Of a stretch of DNA of 64,000 nucleotides, positions 21,770 to 31,900 are shown piece after piece (the stretch's first letter is position 1; the number at the start of each line of letters is the position of its first letter). The notes under the pieces are model-generated. The model saw nothing but the letters and a program-made list of their open reading frames with translations, did no database searches and had not been told where the DNA came from. Source of the DNA: Craspedostauros australis. Lineage: Eukaryota > Bacillariophyta > Bacillariophyceae > Mastogloiales > Achnanthaceae. The translations under genes and the position numbers were made by a program. The stretch is from assembly GCA_026770025.1 (NCBI GenBank), contig JAMXDE010000005.1:3596001-3660000 (forward strand), written 5' to 3'.

Positions 21770-24700
21770 TCAAGCTGGTGGCGCTGGGGCCGGGTCTTGC
21801 CGCCGACACTGAAGCCACCTGAACAGGGCGCCTGAGGCGGCCGGTTCTTGCAGCACTCGTGCGGCTTGCTCCACCCACACCGCTACCTGTGCAGTATGCG
21901 CTTCTGGGGCCGGGGCTGTTCGTAGCATTCGTTCGTGCGTGGAGCCATCTTGCTCGAGGCGAAGTCGGAGTGACTCTTCTCTGTTGCGAAGAGCTTGAAT
22001 CATCCCGGCTTCGGCCGAGTCCTGACTGTTGAACATGTCGTTGTTGCGTGCTGCCCACTGATCCCATGCGATGTGCCATATACGTCGTATCAGCTGCCTG
22101 GTCCACTTTGCCGCGGACCTCCGAGACCGCGCCTGCTGTAAATATTCCTCTTGCAACCGCTCCCAATGTTCGACAACAAGGCCCTTCCTGAGAGCTTGCG
22201 CCCCGGCTGCCATCTGCTGTTGCACTGCCTCGTGAAGTTCTCCGCCTTGGTGGACCGATCGAAGATAGACTGTCCCCTCAAGCTGACTGCGCAGAATGGC
22301 AATCAACGTCGAAGCAACTTCCGGCTTCGTCGGATATTTCCTCATCCACCGTCGCATCTCTTGTGTGTGCTTTCTTGCTATCGCTCGCCTACCATCGTTC
22401 TTACATTGCCAAAAGTGAGCTGTGTCTTCTTGATCGTCACAGCTTGGACACTGGTCAGACAGCCTCATGCCCCACTGCTTCATGCGCTTGCCCAGGGGTG
22501 CTTCCCCGGCGATCAGCTTGATCGTGAGCAGCCGTCGGTTTTGATCCAGCTCACGCAGAGCGCCGCCGACCGCCCTCCATTGAACTGGGGCGTCCGACTG
22601 CACCACTTGCCTGGACTGCAAAACTTCTGCTGCCCCCTTCGAAGTGGGCCCGCGTGCGATCTCGTGGTAGCCGATTCGCGACATTTTCCTATCGGTAGTG
22701 AAAGACACCTTCTCGCCGTGAATGTGACCTGTGTGCATAACGTTGGTTGGCATCGCGATGCGCGCCGCACCTGCCACCTTGTCGGCGATCACGTTCATCC
22801 TGGCCCATCGGCTCAATTCGCTCCACTCGACGTTGTCATCCTGGTGCCCCTTCACGTGGCGGCTGCTGACGTCGATTGGGAGTTCTATGCTCATGTTGCG
22901 CACTGCTCGTTGTAAATCCGCATCCGTCGAGGTTGGGGTCAGGTGCCATCCTGGGTCGAGAGCATGAAGGGCTCCAACGTTGTCACAGCCGATCTCCGCG
23001 CTTCCGGAGCGTACCGCATACACGTCGCACACCACTTTCAGGATTGTCAGGACCCCGTAGATTCCCGCCAGCTCCGCTCGGTGCGACTGCATGACTCCGT
23101 CGGTTTCCGGCGCAAGATTGGCTACCAGCACCCGTGTGGCGGCGTCGCCGCATTCGGCCATGATCACCGCACCAGAAGCACCCTTTCCGTTGGCCACGGA
23201 CCCGTCACTGCATGCTGTCACCGTTCCCTGACGCAGCGCTGTCGCTATCGTTCCCCATTGTCCATCGATCGTGTGCTCCTGTATTGACCACGCCATGCCT
23301 TGTGGCACCATCTGTATTTCTTGTTCCACTGTCGTTGCAGGCCGTGCTGACCACAGCTCTCCGTTCCCAGTTGCCGTTATGATCAGCCGTTCGCCGTCTC
23401 GATATCCATCTGCTATGAATCTTGGCCGTGGCACGGCGCCTTCGGCTTGCTCATACATTTTCTGCCGCCGTCGCCGTGGGACGTGCCTCCAATGCTGTGC
23501 CGGATTTTCGGAATCTTGCGCTCTATCTGTTGCTGGGTCCCAAAACACCTGAGGCTGCTGCGAGCTGAACCGCAACCATTTCCCCAGAGGCCTGTCTAAT
23601 CTCAGAGCCGTCGACCTTGAGACTTGACAGAGCATGCGGATGGTTTTCTGCCACACCTTCCAGTACGCTGACCCTATGTGACCGACTGGCGGCCATTGGA
23701 TGCAGGTCTTGCGTAGCGGCACGTCTCCTGGTTGGCTTGCCGTCTCCAGAAGCTGTCGACCATCTGCCGTTGCAATATCGGAGAGCCAAAACACTTTCTT
23801 CGCTATCCGGCACACGTTGACGATCTTCTCTTGGGACTGGCCGAGGTTGAGGGCTCGGACGCGCTCCATGATCGGCGCATCCTGTTGTCTTGGGGCATGC
23901 AGTATCCCGTCCTCCCACTGCACTTTGATGCCCACCCCACTGGCTTCCAGCCATACGGCCTTTATCCATGAGTCCTCTGCCAGGTGCCCCCATGCCGCTG
24001 GGTCTTGCCCAAACACATTGGGAATTCCCACCTGTATCGATATCAACTCCACTGAAGTTCGTAGTAGCCGTCCGGTCAGCGTGTCAGCGCACCAGCGCCT
24101 TGCTAGCACCTCGAGATGTTTTGCGATTTGTACGAAGTACAGGTGACGCACTCCAAATCCCAGTCTCTCGTGTGGCCCAAACACCAGCTGCCTTGATATG
24201 TTCCGCTGTATGCCAGCCGCCGGTAGCGCTGCTTGGAGGACCGGCCGCATAATACGTTCTGTGGCCGTCTTGGTGAAGGTAGCACTGGTGAGAGGATATT
24301 CTAGCGCTTTCCAAATCGTGGATTTCATTGCCACCCAGGCGTGCGTTCTCAGCATGCTGCTTCTCCTCATCTTGTCGGCCCATTTGGTTGCCTTGCCTGT
24401 GTAGAACTCTTCGTTGTCGTCTTGCACCCCGTCGTGTCTCACCATTACTCCTAGTGCCTTGCGTGCTTGGTCCACGTGTAGGCGCAGTAGGGTCGATCGT
24501 TCCTGTGAGTCCGGCTTCCGTATGCTGATGCTTCCGGGCTGCTCTTCTACCGTCTTGTACTGCCATCTGGATCCATCCCATTTAAAGGACATCAGGTACC
24601 AATAACTTTTCTTCGGTTCGAGTGCTCCTCCGGTGGCGCGTAGCATGCCTTCCCACGCATCGACCACTTGCTGTATTTCTGTGATGCATGCGTCAGGGTC

Positions 24701-27430
24701 GTCGATTGCTGCCTTCACTGAGTGTATAAGGTCGGTGTCGTCCACAAAGGAGAAACACACCAGTCTTGTTACATCTGTCTTTGTTGGGTTTGTCGACTGA
24801 AAGCCGTACCCCTGCTCAGACATTGCCTTCATGATTGGTGAGCTCATCGCGACCCACCCGGCTGGTGAGATGCCCAGTCCTTGCAACAATCCCTGCAGCT
24901 TGGATCCCCGGTGAGGATACGTGCGTGTTGACTTTCCGAATCCTGTGAGCACGTGGTGTTGCATGGATTGGACGGCTGCTGTCACGCTTCGGCTTACCAC
25001 TTGTGGTACTCCCATTTGGTCCATGCTGAGCTCGAGCGGGACGTGCGCCATTCTGTCATAGCAGCTTTTGGCATCGTTGGAGCATATGCAGCTGGTGGCC
25101 GCCGTCGCCCGTATGATGTCATCCGTCAGTCGGTTGTTGAGACTTACTTCCGCTGCGCTGCGTTGTTTGCGGCTGCCGTATTGCTCTTCTGGTAGTAGTC
25201 GCTCTGTTTCTGCGTGTTTCATCATAACCTTTCCTATCCACTTCAGGTTCGCGTTGAAATCACCCTCGACCAGGCTGATGGTTCTGAATCTGGTCACTCT
25301 GAAGTTTCCAGGCTCCTTCAGCAGCGTCACGTCGGTGCATGTGAGCCATCTGCGCAGATTGTACCCAGTTCGAAGGGATATTTCTCGCATAGCGGCGTCG
25401 ACGATTGCAGCCTCCTCATGTTGTGCGTTGGCTTTCCAGAGTCCAAAATGCAGACCGGAGGGACCCGAGGTGGTCTTCTCTCGCGCTTTCCCCCATAGCT
25501 GTTGATGGTTGGCTACGGTGATCTCGAGCTCCTCTTCCTTCCAGGTGCTAGCGCCCGGCCGGTCCAGTGTCTCGAGCAGCCTGTTGGTGTGCTGATCCAT
25601 TCGGTGTTGGTGTCTGCGTTGAGTGGCTCGTATTCCGAGTCGGCGTATGTCTCTCGCGAAGGCTGGACGTTGTAGTGGGGTGATGTAGGCTTGTCTGTAT
25701 TTCGACTCGTTAGCTTTCATGCATTGGGATATCACTTGCTGCTCTTTGTCGTAAACTTCCTCTTCGCCGGACTGGTTCTCCGCTATGACCATCGTAACCT
25801 TGCTGCCTGCTTCGTTGTTCCCGACCGCGCTGCGGATGGCCTTGTACATCTCGACTATCTCCTCGCGCTTCTGTATGGACCGTAGCGCGGCTTCTGACGA
25901 TATGTTGCCATCTTTGGCCACTTCCTCCGCTCTGGCTTGTAGAAAGGTGCGTCGGTGGGCCCATGCCTCCTTTTTGGCCTGTTTCCATCGGGTATGCGCG
26001 CGCTTCCGTTTATCTTCCAGCTCGTCGATACTCAGCGTGGCTGTTCTCACCTCCACGTGTGCTTGCTTTTTCGCTCTTTCATACCATCGTGCGCTTACTT
26101 TCTTGCCTTTCCGTCGTTTCCATGCGAGATTCCAGAATTGCTTCTCCATTGCCCTTCGTTTGATTTCGGGAGAGAATGGAACTTGGCCTGTATATATCGT
26201 GCGTGCTCCTTTCTCTGCGGACAGCATAATGGTTGTTCGTTCTTGATCGATGTCTTCCAACCGACCTTTCTGTTCTGGCGTCATGTTGTTATGGGTCCTG
26301 ATTTCTTCTCGTAGCTTCTCCGCCCTTTGTCTCAGCTTATGTCGTTCATATTGTTTGCATACCTCTTTTTGGTATTTGCGCACCGTTTTTGGCTTGCTTA
26401 GCTGAACTCTTCGGCCTTCGAATTTTCGCGTGGGTGTACTGGCTGTGCCGAACACTGATTCTTGGTGTACTTCGATCCATGCCGTGCGATGATCCCATGG
26501 CCCAAAGGCGCTGTACCCAGACCTTACCACCTGCAATGACGCCGGCACCCACATTCCATCGATGATCCTGTTGAAGTTTGCTCTGATGTTCGTGGAGATG
26601 CTTGGCGCTTCCGAGTGCTTGCTGAGGATAGACTCACGCATTCCGTGCTTGTGCATCATGGTTGCCATTTGTGATCGTGCTACCGGCATGTTGACGTCGC
26701 CTCCTACTATCACCGTTTCTCCGGCTTCCTGCCATGCTTGCATCTCTGCCTCCAGATCTTGTATCAGCTGCTCGATGGGTGATGTGCGGATCCCTTGCGA
26801 TTCGAGCCAGGATGCTTGTTGGTTGTAGACCGTTCCTGGACTTTGACCTCCCTTGGTTGGGATGTACACGCTGACGAATCGAATGGTGGTATCCTTTCTC
26901 CCCCGCACTGCAATGCTCGTCCACCGCCCCAGTTTCCTCGGGTCGCTGCTGATGTCCTTGTATCGCCCCGTGATGTTTCCTATCATGGTGCATGCTGTTC
27001 CACCCCATTGTTTTGGACCGCCCATGCGTTCTTGTTCGTTGAATGCTAGTGCGTGTCGTTCGGAGCGCACATGCTTGCGTGACCTTGCTTTCCATGAATT
27101 CATCTTTCCCAGTTTTGACCAATTGACCCCTACCTCTGACAGAAGAGCCACGTCGATTTGCATCTGTTTGATCCACTGCCATAGGTCGTCGTTCTTCCAG
27201 TGTTTTGACTCGGCTTGGAGACACCCCACGTTCAAGGCTGCGATTCGTAATAAGGTGCTGCCTTTGCTGATCGTGGGATCTCCCCAGTGCCTGTCACGGA
27301 GGTCCTGCCCGTCGCGGCGCGTTTCCTCCAAGTTTGCATCTGTTGGGCTTGCGGGGGTGGCTGTCGTTGCTTCACCTGCCCCCAGCCTTGCATTATTCTT
27401 GGTCCTCGCCACTGCCCGTGCTTGAGGCAT
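21770..27430 (-). CDS. LINE ORF2: endonuclease, reverse transcriptase, RNase H (1886 aa)
   Basis: Enzyme of target-primed reverse transcription. The N-terminal APE-like endonuclease shows LRIAALNVGCLQ, DVALLSEVGVNW, RFVSVYIPT, VIVGGDVNMPV and GPWDHRTAWIEV between residues 65 and 330. A basic helical linker follows. Reverse transcriptase has FRTISLVEGDFN, AKSCYDRMAHVPLE, GLLQGLGISPAG and the catalytic FVDDTDL near residue 905. An RNase H domain follows with the acidic residues in ACSDGSVANGKGASG, SHRAELAGI and GCDNVGAL. A C-terminal zinc-knuckle-like CPSCDDQEDTAHFWQC is near residue 1680. The frame is uninterrupted. It overlaps the ORF1 end by 38 bp, so ORF2 may be translated by reinitiation. 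Confidence 0.95.
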   Translation of the reverse strand: MPQARAVARTKNNARLGAGEATTATPASPTDANLEETRRDGQDLRDRHWGDPTISKGSTLLRIAALNVGCLQAESKHWKNDDLWQWIKQMQIDVALLSEVGVNWSKLGKMNSWKARSRKHVRSERHALAFNEQERMGGPKQWGGTACTMIGNITGRYKDISSDPRKLGRWTSIAVRGRKDTTIRFVSVYIPTKGGQSPGTVYNQQASWLESQGIRTSPIEQLIQDLEAEMQAWQEAGETVIVGGDVNMPVARSQMATMMHKHGMRESILSKHSEAPSISTNIRANFNRIIDGMWVPASLQVVRSGYSAFGPWDHRTAWIEVHQESVFGTASTPTRKFEGRRVQLSKPKTVRKYQKEVCKQYERHKLRQRAEKLREEIRTHNNMTPEQKGRLEDIDQERTTIMLSAEKGARTIYTGQVPFSPEIKRRAMEKQFWNLAWKRRKGKKVSARWYERAKKQAHVEVRTATLSIDELEDKRKRAHTRWKQAKKEAWAHRRTFLQARAEEVAKDGNISSEAALRSIQKREEIVEMYKAIRSAVGNNEAGSKVTMVIAENQSGEEEVYDKEQQVISQCMKANESKYRQAYITPLQRPAFARDIRRLGIRATQRRHQHRMDQHTNRLLETLDRPGASTWKEEELEITVANHQQLWGKAREKTTSGPSGLHFGLWKANAQHEEAAIVDAAMREISLRTGYNLRRWLTCTDVTLLKEPGNFRVTRFRTISLVEGDFNANLKWIGKVMMKHAETERLLPEEQYGSRKQRSAAEVSLNNRLTDDIIRATAATSCICSNDAKSCYDRMAHVPLELSMDQMGVPQVVSRSVTAAVQSMQHHVLTGFGKSTRTYPHRGSKLQGLLQGLGISPAGWVAMSSPIMKAMSEQGYGFQSTNPTKTDVTRLVCFSFVDDTDLIHSVKAAIDDPDACITEIQQVVDAWEGMLRATGGALEPKKSYWYLMSFKWDGSRWQYKTVEEQPGSISIRKPDSQERSTLLRLHVDQARKALGVMVRHDGVQDDNEEFYTGKATKWADKMRRSSMLRTHAWVAMKSTIWKALEYPLTSATFTKTATERIMRPVLQAALPAAGIQRNISRQLVFGPHERLGFGVRHLYFVQIAKHLEVLARRWCADTLTGRLLRTSVELISIQVGIPNVFGQDPAAWGHLAEDSWIKAVWLEASGVGIKVQWEDGILHAPRQQDAPIMERVRALNLGQSQEKIVNVCRIAKKVFWLSDIATADGRQLLETASQPGDVPLRKTCIQWPPVGHIGSAYWKVWQKTIRMLCQVSRSTALRLDRPLGKWLRFSSQQPQVFWDPATDRAQDSENPAQHWRHVPRRRRQKMYEQAEGAVPRPRFIADGYRDGERLIITATGNGELWSARPATTVEQEIQMVPQGMAWSIQEHTIDGQWGTIATALRQGTVTACSDGSVANGKGASGAVIMAECGDAATRVLVANLAPETDGVMQSHRAELAGIYGVLTILKVVCDVYAVRSGSAEIGCDNVGALHALDPGWHLTPTSTDADLQRAVRNMSIELPIDVSSRHVKGHQDDNVEWSELSRWARMNVIADKVAGAARIAMPTNVMHTGHIHGEKVSFTTDRKMSRIGYHEIARGPTSKGAAEVLQSRQVVQSDAPVQWRAVGGALRELDQNRRLLTIKLIAGEAPLGKRMKQWGMRLSDQCPSCDDQEDTAHFWQCKNDGRRAIARKHTQEMRRWMRKYPTKPEVASTLIAILRSQLEGTVYLRSVHQGGELHEAVQQQMAAGAQALRKGLVVEHWERLQEEYLQQARSRRSAAKWTRQLIRRIWHIAWDQWAARNNDMFNSQDSAEAGMIQALRNREESLRLRLEQDGSTHERMLRTAPAPEAHTAQVAVWVEQAARVLQEPAASGALFRWLQCRRQDPAPAPPA

Positions 27431-29837
27431 TTGGCGTGGCTTTGGACGCTTCTAGTTGAGCGCGCAGTGCCGCTATGATAGATTCTTGGCTGGAGATCGT
27501 GTTGGATTGTTCTTGCACTCTCACACGACTTGCTTCGAGTTCCTGCGCTTCACGCGCCATTTTCATTGCTTCCTCCAATTCTGCATCGATTGCTGCTCTT
27601 TCATCTATTTCTGTCTCTGACTCTGGGATGGTGTACCTGGATGAGGCTGCCGACTTTCCGTACTCTGTTCCGAAGGTCTTAAAGCTCTCATCTTCCAGTC
27701 TTGCCTTTTTGCGTTTTGGTTCTGCGTTGTCTCGTTCCATCAAGTTGATGCCCTCGATAACCACGTTGCCGAATCCTTCGTCTAGCAGGAAGTCCATTTC
27801 TTCCTCTGTTTCAACATCCACGTATTCGCCGCTGCCGTCTTTCTTCATGGCACAGCTCATTGCGATGATGTCTTCTGAGAACCATTTCTTGGTAGATTCG
27901 TTGATTTCGGAGGTGCATCTGATGCCAATTGTGTGGATGAGTCCGACTGCTTGTGCGTATCGTTCCTCGAATGCGACGATGTGGATAGCGTCTTCTTTGC
28001 CGTCGGCCATGTGCGTGGTACTGACATCGTGTATCAATGGACTGCCGTCCTCTGTCTGGTTGGCGAGGAACTCGCGGAGAGTGATGGTGTTGGTTTCCGG
28101 GTCTTTGGTGTCCAGAGCGAAGTCGCCTTTGAGCTGCTCGTATTTGAGTCGCCTGACGTAGTTCTGGTGCTTTCTGACCATTGCTTGTACCTTCGTTGCT
28201 GTCTTGGCTCCCATCACCGATGTTCCTGGCTTGGGCACGTAGCGGTAGTTCAATCCCTTTCTGTCACTGTCTTTGGAGTTGAAGATTTTTCCCAACAACT
28301 TCGATGCTCTCCGGGCGTCTTTGACATCTGCGTGTAGATGGAGCGCCATCCATGGTGAGTTGTACCAGCTGCCTCCGTTCTGCAGGTGGTCGTCTTTCAC
28401 TTCCTCCGACACCTTGCCCATGAACTTCACTCTTCCTCCTACCTTGAGCTTTGCTCGTTTCTCCTCAAGTAGTAGGTTGATGATCGCCAGAGCTTGTTTG
28501 GCTTTGGTGAAGTTGCCGGAGTACGCCATGAAACCGATTTCCGTGGTGTGTTCTGCATCTTTCAGATCTTGGATGTAGGAGTATTCGCCTTCGTTGTACG
28601 CCCCTTCAAGTTCCGTGTTCCAGCTAGTGAACATTTGCATGTCCATATTGGATGACATCAGAATCTGGAGGTATACGTCCTCACTCTTTGATGTTGGGTT
28701 GGCACGTCCGATGTAGTACCTGAGGTCTTTCCACGCTGCTGGGATGTCGGCTGAGGTGATGATGCATCCTTTGGATTTGTTCTTTTTGTACCATGGGCTG
28801 ATGACCAGGCTTGAGTCCAAGTCCTTTGCTTCTTCGTACCACTGTCTGAACCGCTCCTGGAAATCTCTGACCGGAGTGCGGGAACCCTTGGATATCTTCA
28901 GTCGCATCTCGAACCTTTCGTAGTACCGTCGGTTCGGATTGGACATCTGAGGGGTCTTCTTCTGTTTCTTGGTCCACCCCTCTTCATCTCCTGATTGGTT
29001 CGGTGCTGTCTCATTTGGTGCCTTGGGTTTGCTCGCCACGCTGGGGTTGCCATTTGCGTCTCTTGGAGCTGGTGCCGTAATCCTTGTGGCTGTTGTGAAT
29101 GATGTGAGATTAGATTGTCGAAGCGGCTTTTTGTTGATGAGCGATTTCAGGTCATAGCTGTCGTCGTCATCGCTGTCGACCTGCATTGTCTCTGCGTCTG
29201 AATTCACTTCCGGAGGTGGCAGCTCGTCCATGTATTGACATCCCATGTAGTTGGTGGCTGCTGCCCACAGGACCGTCATTTGATTGGCTGCCATTGCTTT
29301 CTCTCCTGGCTTGAGCGCGTCCTTGAAGCATTTGACTGGGTCGGTAAGCGATAAGTCTGCTATCAGCTGTTTGATGGCCATTCGTGCTGGGGCTTCGGGT
29401 TGAATTTTGGTTTTCCCCAACCTCGTGGTGCGACCATCCATCACTGTCTGGAAGAATGCTGTCGTCTCTTTGATCGTAGGCATGCTGGCTGACACCAATG
29501 ATGTATCTTTTCCTTCCCATTTGGCTTTCATGATAAGCGTCTTCTTCACTTGGTTGTGCAGAGCCCTCTCTTCTTCTCCGTACACTTCTTCCGGTTGGAA
29601 TCCTTTGGCTTGTTGTGCCATCGTCTCATTCAGCTTTTTCCATCGCGAGGTGTTCGGATCTCGCCAAGCTGTCGCTACTTCTCCGTTCTTCTCCATCATC
29701 TCTTGCTCGTTTTCTTTCGGATTTGGCTTGGGTGGTGGCTTTGGAGTTGCTGTTTGCACAGCTTGTCCTGTTGCCGGTGCCATCTCGTTGTCGTCGGTGC
29801 GATCGTCTACAATTCTCACGTGTTTCGTCATCTTCAT
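27393..29837 (-). CDS. LINE ORF1 protein, 814 aa
   Basis: First ORF of the LINE, probably an RNA-binding chaperone-like protein that forms the ribonucleoprotein. I chose the ATG at 29837 (MKMTKHVRIVDD) because the longer frame runs beyond the element's 5' end into host transposon DNA, and because the same MK-TKHVRI start survives in the fragment at 50361-50516. The N-terminal 300 residues are charged and disordered. The middle is mixed alpha/beta without a motif I recognise, and the end is a strong coiled coil (DAELEEAMKMAREAQELEAS onward) that would drive oligomerisation. No CCHC knuckle is visible. Confidence 0.85.
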   Translation of the reverse strand: MKMTKHVRIVDDRTDDNEMAPATGQAVQTATPKPPPKPNPKENEQEMMEKNGEVATAWRDPNTSRWKKLNETMAQQAKGFQPEEVYGEEERALHNQVKKTLIMKAKWEGKDTSLVSASMPTIKETTAFFQTVMDGRTTRLGKTKIQPEAPARMAIKQLIADLSLTDPVKCFKDALKPGEKAMAANQMTVLWAAATNYMGCQYMDELPPPEVNSDAETMQVDSDDDDSYDLKSLINKKPLRQSNLTSFTTATRITAPAPRDANGNPSVASKPKAPNETAPNQSGDEEGWTKKQKKTPQMSNPNRRYYERFEMRLKISKGSRTPVRDFQERFRQWYEEAKDLDSSLVISPWYKKNKSKGCIITSADIPAAWKDLRYYIGRANPTSKSEDVYLQILMSSNMDMQMFTSWNTELEGAYNEGEYSYIQDLKDAEHTTEIGFMAYSGNFTKAKQALAIINLLLEEKRAKLKVGGRVKFMGKVSEEVKDDHLQNGGSWYNSPWMALHLHADVKDARRASKLLGKIFNSKDSDRKGLNYRYVPKPGTSVMGAKTATKVQAMVRKHQNYVRRLKYEQLKGDFALDTKDPETNTITLREFLANQTEDGSPLIHDVSTTHMADGKEDAIHIVAFEERYAQAVGLIHTIGIRCTSEINESTKKWFSEDIIAMSCAMKKDGSGEYVDVETEEEMDFLLDEGFGNVVIEGINLMERDNAEPKRKKARLEDESFKTFGTEYGKSAASSRYTIPESETEIDERAAIDAELEEAMKMAREAQELEASRVRVQEQSNTISSQESIIAALRAQLEASKATPNASSTGSGEDQE

Positions 29838-29966
29838 CGTCGGTTTCGGATCTTTCGTGTCACGTACAATTTGCTGTAGGTTGAGTACTGGTTTGATTGT
29901 GTTGTGTCGTTTTTTGTTTCTTTCTAGTGTTATCGTTGTTTTTGTTTTTTCGGGTTCTGGTATTAT

Positions 29967-29981
29967 GACAAGAAGGCAAAC
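29967..29981 (+). repeat. LINE target-site duplication, right copy
   Basis: GACAAGAAGGCAAAC, perfect match to 21586-21600. It lies in the next transposase exon. Confidence 0.92.
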
Positions 29982-31404
29982 ATCTTGCGCAGTGTAGGAA
30001 CGAGGTTTTCTCTTGGCCTTTTGCATCACTATGAGAACGTTCTTGAAGATGTATCCCGTTTGCTCTTGGCGTTTGCCTACCCCATGAATTTTCCAGAGGC
30101 CGATCAACAGTCCTCCAAGACACTTCTTGCAGAGTTCCTCAAGCTGAACCCAAAGACGAACAAGTTCCGTGGAGCGAGCAAGAACCTGTGGAACCTCACA
30201 GCGGATGACCTATTCCATCACCAGAAGATTTGGCAAACCTGCCACAACAATCTTGCTTTCCCAGTACCTCCAGTGAAGACCTTCCTCCCCCTGAACTGCG
30301 CTGTATGGAACTGCCTGAAGGGTGGATCCGACATAACAACAAAACTGATCTGGCAACACGAAGCGCCCCCGCCCATTGCAACAGTTCAGTGTGTAGCAGT
30401 CGGTCGACAGCTACAAACCATATTTGTGGTGTTGCACCGATTGATTCAGCACACAACAGAGGCACAATCCGAGCGTGAAATTGGAACAGACCACACAGAC
30501 ACCATCGAACACTACCGCAACAGAGCAAATCATGAGTGGAGTGTGAACAGGTCGATGGGACGAATCATCGCCCGGTTGCGCAAGTTGCTCGCAGTCGCGG
30601 CTGCAGACGAAAGAAAGAGCAAGAAACAAAAGGGAGGCACGGAGATGGTGGTCCACAAAACTGTTATCATTCCAGCAGGCGTACCAGCCATCAAAGATGG
30701 CAAGATGCAACCACAGGGATCTCCCCAAAGACCAATCAAAAGTGAAAGGAATTCTTGCCAGCCTATCCACGATGGAGTCCGAGGAGGAGATCAAGATGAC
30801 CAAACGGTTGCGGCAGGGTGAGCATGCAGCAAGATACTGTCCAGATGTGAGGGGGACCTGTGTTGTCTGTTCAGCACGTACACACTGGATCTGTCCAGGA
30901 TGCAACTTGTATGCCTGCGGATACATCGAACCTGACAAACAGGAGTGGCTTGCAAAATGTGACATTGCCCCAACTGTGGCACTAAGAAATATCGCAAAGG
31001 GAGCGGACGCAATCATTATTCAGAACTCCTGCCATCGAATTGTGCACCAGGAGCCCGTGGAATGGGCAGATAAGGTAAAGGCCCAGCGTCAACGGGAAAA
31101 AGCCATGACAATGAACGCCTCTATCAGTGCAAGCGCAGACAAGACAACCACCGCAGCAACAGAAGCAGCCACAGAGATAGGAAGAGAGATGAGAAACAAA
31201 AGCAAAGACGATGCCAACGGCGAAGCAACCACTGCTGAGACAAACCAAGCAAACGCAGCCACAAGAATTAGCCCAAGGGCACCTGTCTTGAATCTGGAAG
31301 CGGCGATACAGGCTGCGCACAGGGCAGCCGCCAAAGCCAGGATCCAAAGCAGAGACACAGAGGTCATAACTCATGGTCTGCGCGGAAGGAAGCGGAAACG
31401 ATGA
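29982..31404 (+). pseudogene. DDE transposase, C-terminal part
   Basis: After the LINE the transposase exon continues as ILRSVGTRFSLGLLHHYENVLEDV in the frame set by the 21435-21583 intron. The first 800 bases read a helical domain (WNLTADDLFHHQKIW, IEHYRNRANHEW). Around 30700-30830 the meaningful reading moves to another frame, through either an unrecognised intron or a frameshift. The tail contains CVVCSARTHWICPGC and CNLYACGYIE, a Cys-rich cluster of the kind found at the end of piggyBac-like transposases, then a basic Ala/Lys/Glu helix ending RGRKRKR, a possible nuclear signal. Confidence 0.55.
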
Positions 31405-31651
31405 TACACAATACATATAATGCACACTGATGTATTCCATGCACAAGCGGCTTGCAAGGATGACTGTAGCATCACAGTAGAGAAAGACAATACAATGCAG
31501 GGTTGAGTCAGTGTTGATCGCTGTTATTGTAGGGATGGCGAGAGCATTTGTGGAAGGAAAGAATGAATGAGGTGCGTCTCAATGCAAAATCGCTGTGTGC
31601 ACAAGTTTACTCGCAACAACACGAAGAATCCAAAAAATGTGACAGGGTGGT

Positions 31652-31759
31652 GTGGTCGAAGTAGTCTTTTCTCAGATGAGCAAAATTCGACTACTTTTTT
31701 GTGGTCGTAAGTGGACTCCTCAGTCCACTTACGGTAACTGGATTGAGGAGTCCACTTAC
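31652..31759 (-). repeat. Right long terminal inverted repeat
   Basis: Inverse of 16619-16727. GTGGTCGAAGTAGTC opens it and AGTCCACTTAC closes it, directly against GACCCGGG. Confidence 0.85.
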
Positions 31760-31900
31760 GACCCGGGTTCAACAGGATCGATGGATATTCCCCGATGATT
31801 CCAAATTGCTGCCTCTTAAACTTCACACATCGATAGCCCTATATGTGAGGACCCTACACAACCCTCAAGACCCCCCCCTATCTCCTTTAGTTTATAAGTT
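31760..31900 (+). repeat. 141-bp inverted repeat, left copy
   Basis: Begins GACCCGGGTTCAACAGG and ends near TCTCCTTTAGTT. It is almost identical in inverse to 37526-37666. It starts on the base after the inverted-repeat transposon. Confidence 0.85.

Larger units (their letters stand above)
21601..29966 (-). mobile_element. Full-length LINE retrotransposon, 8.4 kb
   Basis: Non-LTR retrotransposon on the minus strand with two long, intact, slightly overlapping ORFs. It ends in a (TTAT)n-type tail (AAATAAATAAATAA on the plus strand) and is flanked by a perfect 15-bp target duplication. The 5' end begins ATAATACCAGAACCCG. A related 5' fragment lies at 50361-50516. A perfect duplication and open ORFs indicate a recent, possibly active copy. 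The APE endonuclease-RT-RNase H order fits I-like or plant/algal L1-like groups; I cannot choose between them. Confidence 0.93.
16619..31759 (+). mobile_element. Inverted-repeat DNA transposon with transposase-nuclease gene
   Basis: Bounded by about 109-bp inverted repeats that begin GTAAGTGGACTCCTCAGTCC and run into a GTAGTCGAA block. About 6.8 kb remain once the LINE is discounted. It encodes one long transposase gene on the plus strand. I cannot see an unambiguous target duplication for this unit. Its left neighbour is the outer 16-bp end and its right neighbour is the GACCCGGG inverted repeat, so it may be the core of the 21-kb block rather than a separate insertion. It is broken by at least two later insertions. 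Confidence 0.7.
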
